From: CAG-791 sp963655255
GTDB lineage: Bacteria; Bacillota; Clostridia; Lachnospirales; Lachnospiraceae
Reading direction: 5' to 3'
DNA: 64,000 bases
Assembly (NCBI GenBank): GCA_963655255.1
Contig: CAVKEB010000001.1
Span: 108,461-172,460, forward strand
The position numbers and the translations under genes were made by a program. Below are positions 53,053-60,632 of the stretch, one piece after another. The notes under the pieces were generated by a model. That model did no database searches. It worked only from the letters and a program-made list of their open reading frames with translations, and was not told where the DNA came from. Numbering within the stretch: the first letter of the stretch is position 1; each line of letters begins with the position of its first letter.

Positions 53053-53080
53053 TTGCCGAACGTTCGGATCCTTTTATACT
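53053..53080 (+). promoter_or_regulatory. purC promoter with Pur-box-like palindrome
   Basis: TTGCCG (53053-53058), 16-base spacer, TATACT (53075-53080). The palindrome CCGAACGTTCGG (53056-53067) overlaps the -35 and spacer; each half matches the CCGAAC core of the Bacillus PurR box. Repression by a PurR-like regulator is the natural inference; the back-to-back spacing differs from B. subtilis. Confidence 0.75.
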
Positions 53081-53136
53081 GATAAGTGTGCAGAAAGGCG
53101 TCTGTCAGTTCGCCTGATGGGCTCCCTTCCAGACTT

Positions 53137-53222
53137 CATGTGCACCTTCCGGTGCACATGTTTTATCACATCGGAGAAACTGCCTCCGCAGTTTCTCCTC
53201 GTGGCCGCAGACAAGCTGCGGC
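53137..53222 (+). repeat. Three-hairpin leader of purC
   Basis: Hairpins at 53137-53160 (CATGTGCACC/GGTGCACATG), 53173-53198 (GGAGAAACTGC/GCAGTTTCTCC) and 53204-53222 (GCCGCAG/CTGCGGC). The second matches the third aroF-leader hairpin with a compensatory change. They fill the transcript between the promoter and the ribosome site. Confidence 0.75.
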
Positions 53223-53239
53223 AGAAAGGAAGAAAACAC

Positions 53240-54115
53240 ATGGAGCAGTTCAGTCCCGTCAAGGAAGGAAAGGTACGTGAGATTTACGACATCGGCGATT
53301 CTCTGATCATGTACGCCACCGACCGGATCTCGGCATTCGATGTCATCCTGAAGAACAAGGTCACCAATAAGGGCCGCGTTCTGACGCAGATGTCCCGGTT
53401 CTGGTTCGACTACACCAAAGATGTCATCCCGAACCACATGCTCAGCGTGGATGTGAACGACATGCCTGAGTTCTTCCGCACCGAGGAATTCCGCGGCCGC
53501 AGCATGCTGTGCCGCAAGCTGACCATGATTCCCATTGAGTGCATCGTCCGCGGCTACATCACCGGCTCCGGCTGGGCCAGCTACCAGCAGAACGGTACGG
53601 TCTGCGGCATCCGCCTTCCCGAGGGACTGAAGGAGTGCGACAAGCTCCCAGAGCCCATCTACACCCCCAGCACGAAGGCTGAGATCGGCGATCACGACGA
53701 GAACATTTCCTATGAGAAGAGCATTGATGTTCTGGAGAAGGCATTCCCCGGCCACGGCCAGGAATATGCGCAGAAGATCAAGGATGCGACCATTGCGCTC
53801 TACCGCAAGTGTGCCGATTACGCGCGCACGAAGGGCATCATCATTGCCGATACCAAATTCGAGTTCGGCCTGAACGAAGACGGTGAGGTGATTCTCGCCG
53901 ATGAAATGCTGACTCCCGATTCCAGCCGCTTCTGGCCGGTAGAAGGATACGAACCCGGCCATTCACAGCCGTCCTTCGACAAGCAGTTCGTCCGCGACTG
54001 GCTCAAGGCAAATCCGGACAGCGACTACAATCTTCCGCAGGATGTCATCGACAAGACGATTGCCAAATATCTCGAAGCTTACCGTCTCCTGACCGGCAGG
54101 GAACTGGAGATCTGA
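53240..54115 (+). CDS. purC: Phosphoribosylaminoimidazole-succinocarboxamide synthase
   Basis: 291 residues, the longer eukaryote-like/type seen in several clostridia. SAICAR synthase joins CAIR and aspartate with ATP in purine synthesis. Blocks: GKVREIYDIGDSLIMYATDRISAFDVIL, IECIVRGYITGSGW, IYTPSTKAEIGDHDENIS, IADTKFEFGLNEDGEVILADE, TPDSSRFWP. The ATG at 53240 has AAAGGAAG upstream; an earlier open frame is the hairpin leader. It is monocistronic and away from other pur genes. Confidence 0.96.
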   Translation: MEQFSPVKEGKVREIYDIGDSLIMYATDRISAFDVILKNKVTNKGRVLTQMSRFWFDYTKDVIPNHMLSVDVNDMPEFFRTEEFRGRSMLCRKLTMIPIECIVRGYITGSGWASYQQNGTVCGIRLPEGLKECDKLPEPIYTPSTKAEIGDHDENISYEKSIDVLEKAFPGHGQEYAQKIKDATIALYRKCADYARTKGIIIADTKFEFGLNEDGEVILADEMLTPDSSRFWPVEGYEPGHSQPSFDKQFVRDWLKANPDSDYNLPQDVIDKTIAKYLEAYRLLTGRELEI

Positions 54116-54210
54116 TTTTTCTTTCTGCGCTGCGTCCCGTCCGCTTCCGGCATTTCATCAGCAGCTTTGCCGGGCGCTTTTCGTGCGGTGCGCAGCATCC
54201 GTTTTTCACA

Positions 54211-54257
54211 AAAACACCAGCAGGCATTTCTTCACTGCCCGCTGGTGTTCTTTTTTA
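54211..54257. terminator. Bidirectional terminator between purC and htrA
   Basis: Arms AACACCAGC and GCTGGTGTT with inner GGCA/TGCC pairing; T run on the plus strand after it and A run before it, so it can end purC and the convergent htrA gene. Confidence 0.92.
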
Positions 54258-54334
54258 TCTTATGTTCTTTTCGTATCACGTATAACCGCTTCTGAAGCAC
54301 GTTTCTTGTCTTTCAGGCTTTCCTGCCGGTCAGA

Positions 54335-56020
54335 TCAGTTTCTTCCGAACAGATCACCGAACGGGAAGGAGTAGTACTGGCCTTCGGAATCACTTCCGCT
54401 CTCCGTACCGGCATCTTCGCTCTCATCGGTTCCCGCCTCGTCGGACGGATCCTGCGTGCTGTCCGAGGAGCTGTCATCCGAACCGCTCTTGCCATTGTTG
54501 TAGCCGAAGCTGTGTTTGCTGTCCTTCTGAGAGCTGTTCTGATCCTCTTCGTACTTCTGGATCGCACTCTTGTCTCCCAGCGTTACCTCAACGGTCTGCT
54601 CTTCGTAGCTTCCGGAGCCGCTCTGTCTCTCAACCGTGAGCTTGATCTTATCACCTGCCGCGTAGTAGGTGAGCTGCTTCTGAAGAGCTTCCATATCGGT
54701 AACAGAGGAACCCTCGATGGCCGTAATGATATCGCCCTTCTGCAGATCCGAATCCGCTGCGCCGCCGCCGTCAATGATCTGTGCGACATAAACGCCTTCC
54801 GGCATATCATACGCACTTGCGACCTGGCTGGTTACGCTGACACCGCTGATTCCGAGATATCCGCGGTCTTCCTCCGCAACCGTCTCCTTGGTCTTCTGGT
54901 TCATCAGATCCTGAATGATCGGAACCGCTCTGGAAATCGGGATTGCAAAGCCCATGCTGTCAACCTTCTCGCCGCCGATCTTACTGGAGTTGATCCCGAT
55001 GACATTGCCGTTGAGATCCACCAGCGGTCCGCCGGAGTTGCCGGGGTTGATGGCTGCATCCGTCTGAATGAACGTACCGGATACATTCTCAACCTGGAGC
55101 TCACGATCCAGTGCACTGACGACACCGGTTGTAACGGACTGACCATAACCAAGAGCATTGCCGATGGCCACCACAGGCTCGCCGATCTTCAGCTCATCCG
55201 AATCTCCGAGCGTTGCCACCTTGATCTGATTCAGGGTGTCGCTGTCGATGTCCTTTAAGCTGACGGCAATGACTGCCAGATCATTTCCGGCATCCGTTCC
55301 CTTGATCTTCGCCTCCGCCGTGGACTCATCAATAAACTGAACCTCCAGGCTGTCCGCATCCTCTACCACGTGATTGTTCGTGGCAATCAGCAGTTCGTTG
55401 TTGTCCTTGTCCTCGGAAATGATAATTCCGGAACCGGTCGAAGTTCCTTCCTGTGCATAGGTCTGTCCGAAGAAGTCCTGCGTGGTCTGGGTAAAATTGT
55501 TGTATACCGACACCACCGAAGGCATCACGTTCTCCACGACCTGCGTGACATCGGTCACCACTGCAGAGCCCGTCGTGGTCTTCAGCTCATCGCTTGCCTT
55601 CTTCTCCGAATCCTTGGAATCCGAAGACTCCGTGCTGGCCTCCGAAGCGTCCGCAAGGCTCTTGTTCTCTTCCGTGCTCTGTGCATCGCTCTCTTCAGTC
55701 TGCGTCTGCGCGGTATCCTTCTGATGCATCGAATCCCGGACGCCGTAGCCTCCCGCAACACCGACTGCCGCTGCCAGAATTACCGCAAGTGCGATCATTC
55801 CGCCGTGCTTCTTGCCACCGCCATTTCCTTTCTGATAAGAATAACCGTTTCCGCTATTCTGATAAGAGGAGCCGTTTCCATTGGACTGATATCCCGTGGA
55901 ATAACTGCTGTGGTAAGTGCCGCTGCCATCACTGCTATACTGATAATTCCCGTTTCCGGTCTGACCGGTCGCGCCCTGACTGTCCTGATTCAGGTTCTCA
56001 TTGTTGAATTCATCCGACAT
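54335..56020 (-). CDS. htrA: Membrane-anchored HtrA/DegP-type serine protease with PDZ domain
   Basis: 561 residues. The cytoplasmic N-terminus (about 1-70) is rich in Asn, Gln, Gly, Ser and Tyr; a membrane anchor follows at about 74-92, then an acidic Ser/Glu linker. The protease triad is His217 (TNNHVVED), Asp247 (AGNDLAVI) and Ser329 (NPGNSGGPL). One PDZ domain lies at about 390-480, and a Ser/Asp-rich tail ends the protein. It degrades or refolds damaged exported proteins. The ATG at 56020 has AAAGGAAGG upstream. No CssRS-type genes are adjacent. Confidence 0.94.
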   Translation of the reverse strand: MSDEFNNENLNQDSQGATGQTGNGNYQYSSDGSGTYHSSYSTGYQSNGNGSSYQNSGNGYSYQKGNGGGKKHGGMIALAVILAAAVGVAGGYGVRDSMHQKDTAQTQTEESDAQSTEENKSLADASEASTESSDSKDSEKKASDELKTTTGSAVVTDVTQVVENVMPSVVSVYNNFTQTTQDFFGQTYAQEGTSTGSGIIISEDKDNNELLIATNNHVVEDADSLEVQFIDESTAEAKIKGTDAGNDLAVIAVSLKDIDSDTLNQIKVATLGDSDELKIGEPVVAIGNALGYGQSVTTGVVSALDRELQVENVSGTFIQTDAAINPGNSGGPLVDLNGNVIGINSSKIGGEKVDSMGFAIPISRAVPIIQDLMNQKTKETVAEEDRGYLGISGVSVTSQVASAYDMPEGVYVAQIIDGGGAADSDLQKGDIITAIEGSSVTDMEALQKQLTYYAAGDKIKLTVERQSGSGSYEEQTVEVTLGDKSAIQKYEEDQNSSQKDSKHSFGYNNGKSGSDDSSSDSTQDPSDEAGTDESEDAGTESGSDSEGQYYSFPFGDLFGRN

Positions 56021-56238
56021 GATAAGTACCTTCCTTTCTTCATATTCTATATTTGTCATTCTCTTCCGGGAACCGTTCCTCCCGCCGATGACAAATCATT
56101 GCCTTTGATCTGCAGATTTCCTGCCTCTTCTGCAAGTATATCAGATATTCCATTCCGGTTCTCTTTCTACCGGAACGATTTTGAGTATAAAAGATAATTG
56201 TGTTCAAACTGTGTTCGTTTTTTGCAGGAATTGTGATT

Positions 56239-56244
56239 TATAAT
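56239..56244 (+). promoter_or_regulatory. -10 element of the hflX promoter
   Basis: A perfect TATAAT; the -35 region (near 56216-56222, CGTTTTT) is weak. The predicted start, about 56251, coincides with the first base of the cloverleaf stem. Confidence 0.6.
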
Positions 56245-56250
56245 GTGTAT

Positions 56251-56448
56251 CTGGTCAGCGCATGCTGAATCTTGATGTGAATTGACCGCTTGCGGGCACA
56301 TTCACATTCAAGATCAGTATGCGGCCAAACCCCGAAGGGGTTCTGGCCGTCCTCATCGAGGATTTCCGCAGGAAATTCGAGATGAGGATGCTGACCAGGG
56401 TCATATCGCCACAGCGTGAATTGACCGCCTGTTGGCACAATCACAACG
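56251..56448 (+). ncRNA. Structured hflX leader: four-helix cloverleaf plus a fifth hairpin
   Basis: P1 pairs CTGGTCAGC (56251-56259) with GCTGACCAG (56390-56398). Inside it, with almost no unpaired bases between helices, are P2 (CATGCTGA at 56261 with TCAGTATG ending 56321, continuing inward), P3 (CGGCCA-ACCCC at 56322 with GGGGTT-TGGCCG ending 56349) and P4 (CCTCATC at 56351 with GATGAGG ending 56387). A fifth hairpin (56414-56448) repeats the sequence of P2's apical part (GTGAATTGACCGC). It matches no riboswitch I know; it could be regulatory RNA or an inserted palindromic element. Confidence 0.6.
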
Positions 56449-56474
56449 AAAAATCACGAGGGAAATCATTTTTT

Positions 56475-57776
56475 ATGATCGAACTGGAACCTTCCACTGA
56501 GAAAAAGAAAGCCGTCCTTGCCGGCCTCAATACCGAAACCTCCCCCGAGCGCTACCGCGCCTCCATCGAGGAGCTGCGGCAGCTCGCCGAGGCCTGTGAT
56601 CTTCAGGTGACCTCCGCCGTGATCCAGAACGCGTCCGCCATCACGCAGAAAACACTCCTTGGCCGCGGCAAGGTCGAGGAACTGAAGGCCGCCGTTCTGG
56701 CAGACGACGCCGATATCGTTATTTTCCAGGAGACGCTGACTCCCATGCAGGTTCGGAACCTCGAAGACATTCTGGACACCGAGGTCATGGACCGCACCGG
56801 CATCATCCTGCAGATTTTCAGTACCCGTGCGAGGACCCGCGAGGCGAGGCTCCAGGTAAAATCCGCGCAGCTTCAGTACATGCTCCCGCGCCTTGCAGGC
56901 ATGCGCAGGAATCTCAGCCGTCAGGGCGGAGGGTCCGGACGGCTCTCCAACAAGGGCGCCGGGGAAGAGAAGCTCGAACTGGACCGCCGCCATATCGAGC
57001 GCCAGCTCGCCGAAATCAGCCGCCAGCTGAAAGAGGTTGAGACGGAGCGCAGCACACAGCGGAGCCGCAGGCTCCGGAGCGGCCTTCCTCTTGTTTCGCT
57101 GGTCGGCTACACCAACGCCGGAAAATCCACGCTGATGAACGGTTTTCTATCCCTGTGTCCGGCATCGTCCGATTCCGAATCCGGCAAAGCCGTTCTGGAG
57201 AAAGACATGCTCTTTGCCACACTGGATACGTCCGTGCGCAGCATTCAGGTGCCCGGCCATCACCCGTTCCTTCTGAGCGACACCGTCGGCTTCATCTCCG
57301 ACCTTCCCCACACCCTGGTCAAGGCCTTCCGCTCCACCCTCGATGAGGTAAAATACGCGGATCTTCTGATCGAGGTCGTGGATTATTCCGACCCGGAATG
57401 GCAGGAACACCTCAAGGTCACGCGCAGAACGCTGGAGGAGATCGGTGCGGCCGACATCCCGGTTCTCGTCGTCTACAACAAGGCGGACCGCTGCGCAGAT
57501 CTCCCGGTTCTGCGCGCCTTTCCGGATCATATTTACTTCTCCGCGCGAAACCTTGCGGGATACGAGCCGCTTCTGCACCTTCTGGACGAAACACTTGCCG
57601 GGAAAAAGGAACATCACACATATCTTCTGCCTTATTCCTGCGGGAGCCTTCTGCATGACATGCAGAAAAAATATCCGGACAGCCGCGCGGAGTATCTTGC
57701 AGAAGGGGTCCGGCTTGACATTACGCTTACGGCCAAAGACGCAGAGATTCTGGAAGCATACCGGAACGAAGTTTGA
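56475..57776 (+). CDS. hflX: Ribosome-associated GTPase HflX
   Basis: 433 residues. The N-terminal HflX domain (TLLGRGKVEEL, DRTGIILQIFSTRARTREARLQVKSAQLQYMLPRL, GGGSGRLSNKGAGE) precedes a G domain with GYTNAGKST, DTVGFI and NKAD. HflX splits stalled or heat-damaged 70S ribosomes. The ATG at 56475 has GAGGG upstream. The gene ends with GTT TGA, where the bases GTTTGA are the first six of repeat copy F. Confidence 0.95.
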   Translation: MIELEPSTEKKKAVLAGLNTETSPERYRASIEELRQLAEACDLQVTSAVIQNASAITQKTLLGRGKVEELKAAVLADDADIVIFQETLTPMQVRNLEDILDTEVMDRTGIILQIFSTRARTREARLQVKSAQLQYMLPRLAGMRRNLSRQGGGSGRLSNKGAGEEKLELDRRHIERQLAEISRQLKEVETERSTQRSRRLRSGLPLVSLVGYTNAGKSTLMNGFLSLCPASSDSESGKAVLEKDMLFATLDTSVRSIQVPGHHPFLLSDTVGFISDLPHTLVKAFRSTLDEVKYADLLIEVVDYSDPEWQEHLKVTRRTLEEIGAADIPVLVVYNKADRCADLPVLRAFPDHIYFSARNLAGYEPLLHLLDETLAGKKEHHTYLLPYSCGSLLHDMQKKYPDSRAEYLAEGVRLDITLTAKDAEILEAYRNEV

Positions 57777-57838
57777 AAGTGACATCGATAGGTTGCTTTC
57801 AAACCGCATTCGCGAAGTTTGCCTCAGCGGGGTATGAA
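57771..57838 (+). repeat. Compound palindromic element, copy F (P1 and the ending)
   Basis: P1 (GTTTGAAAGTGACATCGATA and its partner) is followed directly by CGCATTCGCGAAG and TTTGCCTCAGCGGGGTAT; P2 is absent. The left end supplies the hflX stop codon and the right end supplies the stop codon (TGA, minus strand) of the convergent recombinase gene. Confidence 0.85.
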
Positions 57839-59377
57839 CAGGAACACTCTGCTGCCATCCAGAAACTCAACCAGATAACCGTCCTCATACGCGGTGATGC
57901 TCTCCAGCACCATGCGGATCAAGGCGCAAAAATCGCCCGTTTCTCCTTCCCCTCCGATATTCCTTCGCTTGTCATCCTCTATCCGCAAGGAGAGTGCAGG
58001 TTGAGCGGTCGGAACAGGATTTCCGAAAACAGGCAGAGGCGGGGTCCGGAGCTCCCGCCCGCCGGTCAGCTCCAGCATCTGCCTTGCGCGGAACTTCTCA
58101 AGGGAACTTCCCTGCTCCAGCATCCGTTCCCATCGCGGCAGGTAAGCTTCCCGTTCCGACACCACCTGCTGCCAGGCCGCCCGCATGGCCCCGCGGATCT
58201 CCGCTTCCAGAAAAACCGTCACCGCATTTCCATCCCCAGGCACCTCATTTGCGATTTCATAGAATTCCGTCCGGTCCGGTTCCTGATAATACCGCGGCTT
58301 CCCGTGATCTCTTCGGGCGCGGATACAGCGCCGGAACGGCTCCCGGCCTTTTTTGCCATAGCCGCGCACAACCATCCCGCCGCATGCGGCACACCAGATT
58401 TTCGCACAGAAGGGATCCTGAATGCCCGAGCTCAGCTTCTTCGCCGCGTGGCGTCTGCGATAGGAGGCCCTGCGTTTTCTCTCTTCCTGCGCGGCCTCCC
58501 ACTCTTCCCTGCTGACAATGGCCTCATGCGCGCCCTTCACTTCATACTTGTCGAGTTTTCCCTCATTCACCGCGAGCTCCTTCGTCAGGAAACTAACCGT
58601 ATAGTACTTCTGCATGATGAGGTCGCCCTTGTATTTCTCATTGGAGAGCATCCGCCGCACCGTGACCGACGACCACGCTGACTCGCCGGTCACGCCCGGA
58701 ATGTTCTCCTCCCGAAGCCGCTGCGCGATCTCCGCTTCTCCCCATCCGTCCAGATACTCACGGAAAATCCGCCGCACGACAACGGCCTGCTCCGGATTGA
58801 TCTTCAACTGCCCATCCTCCGCTTTGTCAAAGCCGAGAAACCTTCCCGTGTTGATGTGCGGAATTCCCTGCTGAAACTTGCTCCGGATCCCCCACTGCGT
58901 GTTCTCCGAAATGCTCCGGCTCTCCTCCTGGGCAAAACAGGACAGAATCGTGAACAGGAGCTCCCCGGAAGCCTCCATGGTGTTGATGTTCTCCTTCTCA
59001 AAAAGGATCGGAATGCCCCGGTCCTTCAGCCGTCTGGCGTACAGAAGGCAGTCCGCCGTATTGCGCGCAAACCGTGAGATCGACTTCGTGACGACAAGGT
59101 CCACCTTCCCCTCGTCACAGGCCTGAATCATCTTCCGGAAACCCTTCCTCTTGCGGGTTCCCGTCCCCGAAATTCCCTCATCCGCATAAATTCCGGCGAA
59201 CTCCCAGTCCTCTTTTTCCGCAATCAGCCTCGTGTAATACTCCACCTGATTCTCAAAGGAACCGAGCTGCTCCTCCTGATCTGTAGAAACCCTGCAGTAA
59301 GCCGCCACCCGGATCTGCCGCTTGCGAATCTCCTGCTCCTTCCGAATCGCCGGAATCACCGTTACCTCTCTGCCCAT
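57824..59377 (-). CDS. Large serine recombinase
   Basis: 517 residues. Resolvase domain with the nucleophile Ser31 in AAYCRVSTDQEEQLGSFENQ, then YADEGISGTGTRKRKGF and SISRFARNTADCL; a recombinase domain (about 170-300, GFDKAEDGQLKINPEQAVVVRRIF) and a zinc-ribbon-like segment (FCAKIWCAACGGMV...RRC). No coiled-coil-rich tail is obvious. No phage or conjugative genes and no clear att sites flank it, so it may be a remnant or domesticated enzyme. The ATG at 59377 has AAAGGAGAGG upstream. Confidence 0.93.
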   Translation of the reverse strand: MGREVTVIPAIRKEQEIRKRQIRVAAYCRVSTDQEEQLGSFENQVEYYTRLIAEKEDWEFAGIYADEGISGTGTRKRKGFRKMIQACDEGKVDLVVTKSISRFARNTADCLLYARRLKDRGIPILFEKENINTMEASGELLFTILSCFAQEESRSISENTQWGIRSKFQQGIPHINTGRFLGFDKAEDGQLKINPEQAVVVRRIFREYLDGWGEAEIAQRLREENIPGVTGESAWSSVTVRRMLSNEKYKGDLIMQKYYTVSFLTKELAVNEGKLDKYEVKGAHEAIVSREEWEAAQEERKRRASYRRRHAAKKLSSGIQDPFCAKIWCAACGGMVVRGYGKKGREPFRRCIRARRDHGKPRYYQEPDRTEFYEIANEVPGDGNAVTVFLEAEIRGAMRAAWQQVVSEREAYLPRWERMLEQGSSLEKFRARQMLELTGGRELRTPPLPVFGNPVPTAQPALSLRIEDDKRRNIGGEGETGDFCALIRMVLESITAYEDGYLVEFLDGSRVFLFIPR

Positions 59378-59495
59378 CGTCCCTCTCCTTTCTTTCCCGC
59401 CAATTGTCCCAACAGTCGGCGGGTGAAAACGTGCACCTGACAGACGGTCCCGGACTTTCACCGGTCAGAAACGTGCGCTGCCAAGCGCACAACCA

Positions 59496-59543
59496 CAAAA
59501 CGAAGCACCTGTGAAACCAATGTTCCACAGGTGCTTCGTTTTG
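59496..59543. terminator. Terminator hairpin between the flavodoxin and recombinase genes
   Basis: Perfect 18-bp arms, CAAAACGAAGCACCTGTG (59496) and CACAGGTGCTTCGTTTTG (59526), 12-base loop. The A/T tracts are inside the stem, so it can work in both directions. Confidence 0.8.
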
Positions 59544-59644
59544 AAAAGGCTCTCTCCTTCTTATCGAAGGGAATGCATTCTTTTTGAGTTTTCTGAAATA
59601 TTTAGCTTCTTTACAGGTATTTTTCTCGGCTATATCCCGCTGCC

Positions 59645-60130
59645 TTACACCGATTCGATCCAGGCGTTCACTTCTTCGGCCCTGGTCACCATCTGATCGC
59701 CGCCTTCGGAATCAAACTGCACCTCAAACGGATGCTCAATCTTCGCGCCTTTGCAGAGGTTCTCCATATCCCGGATCACATGTCCCGGCCAGCCTCCGTT
59801 CGTCATAAACAGGATCACCGTTTTCCCGGAAAAATCATTCTCCTTCAGAAAAGTTCTGACCGCCGGAGCCATCGTGTACCACCAGGTCGGCGTCCCGACG
59901 GCAATCACATCATAGTCGGCTACATTCTTCTCCAGCGGCTGAATCTGCGGCTCCACGCCCTGCTCCACTTCCCGCTGTCCCTGATCCACTGTGGTGTTAT
60001 AGTCCTTCGGATAGGGGATCACAGTTTCAATCCTAGCAAGATCCGCATGCTTCTCCTTCGCGAGCTGCTCCGCGATTCTCTTCGTATTCCCATTTGACCA
60101 TGAATAATAAACAACCAGCATTCTGCTCAT
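59645..60130 (-). CDS. Flavodoxin-like protein
   Basis: 161 residues. FMN phosphate loop YYSWSNGNTKRIAEQL (about residues 7-22), VGTPTWWYTMAPAVRTFL and FMTNGGWPGHVIRDM are as in the flavodoxin_4 group. It probably carries electrons or reduces small molecules under stress. The ATG at 60130 has a strong AGGAGG. Transcription is likely driven by a MerR-type promoter 120 bases upstream, but no MerR gene is present in the window. Confidence 0.92.
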   Translation of the reverse strand: MSRMLVVYYSWSNGNTKRIAEQLAKEKHADLARIETVIPYPKDYNTTVDQGQREVEQGVEPQIQPLEKNVADYDVIAVGTPTWWYTMAPAVRTFLKENDFSGKTVILFMTNGGWPGHVIRDMENLCKGAKIEHPFEVQFDSEGGDQMVTRAEEVNAWIESV

Positions 60131-60253
60131 CTTTAACCTCCTGCCATAATCTGCTGCATCCACATCAAATTTCCCGAATCTTCAAGCCTTGGAAAGCATC
60201 CACGGCCTTAGAAATTTTCTGTTCCGTGCACGTCTTCTGTTTCATGTATGGAC

Positions 60254-60284
60254 AGAATACGACTTAGAGTTCACTTCAAGTCAA
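60254..60284 (-). promoter_or_regulatory. MerR-type promoter of the flavodoxin gene
   Basis: On the minus strand TTGACT (60284-60279), a 19-base spacer, then TATTCT (60259-60254). The spacer contains an inverted repeat beginning GACTTGAAGT and ending ACTCTAAGTC. The overlong spacer with a palindrome in it is the hallmark of promoters activated by MerR-family proteins. Confidence 0.8.
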
Positions 60285-60632
60285 GAGAAATCTTCTGAAT
60301 CATAATTTCTCGGATTCATTGATTCACCTTCCGCTCTATCAAAGGCCTTCCTCAACAGGCCATCAGCCGATATGCCGGGAGCATAATAATATACAGAGTG
60401 ATTCACAAAATTTTGGCTCCAATTTTTGTCGATGTCCTCCAATATCATTCTTTCATAGCATTTGCTATACTTCGTCTCAAGTGCATCCGTTGATGTACTT
60501 CCATTCGGGCAGATATTTTCAACATTTGCCTGTCCAAAAATTTCTTTGCCGCATTTCCATTCAATCAGAATACCTGCAGCAGTCTGTAATCATTTCTTTC
60601 ATTTCACATCAGAAGTCTCAGGAGCCTTCTCT
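60285..60632. other. AT-rich intergenic region upstream of the Rpn gene
   Basis: No gene seen. An open frame in phase with the Rpn gene (from 60462) has no ribosome site and reads like noise. Base composition becomes distinctly richer in A and T than to the left, marking the edge of an accessory stretch. Confidence 0.5.

Noticed and set aside
57824..59377. Prophage or integrative element around the serine recombinase
   Set aside because: No phage, conjugation or relaxase genes adjoin it, and no duplicated core site was found at 57.8 or 59.5 kb.
60165..60245. 26-codon leader peptide ahead of flavodoxin
   Set aside because: It begins almost at the predicted transcription start with no ribosome site and has no regulatory peptide features.
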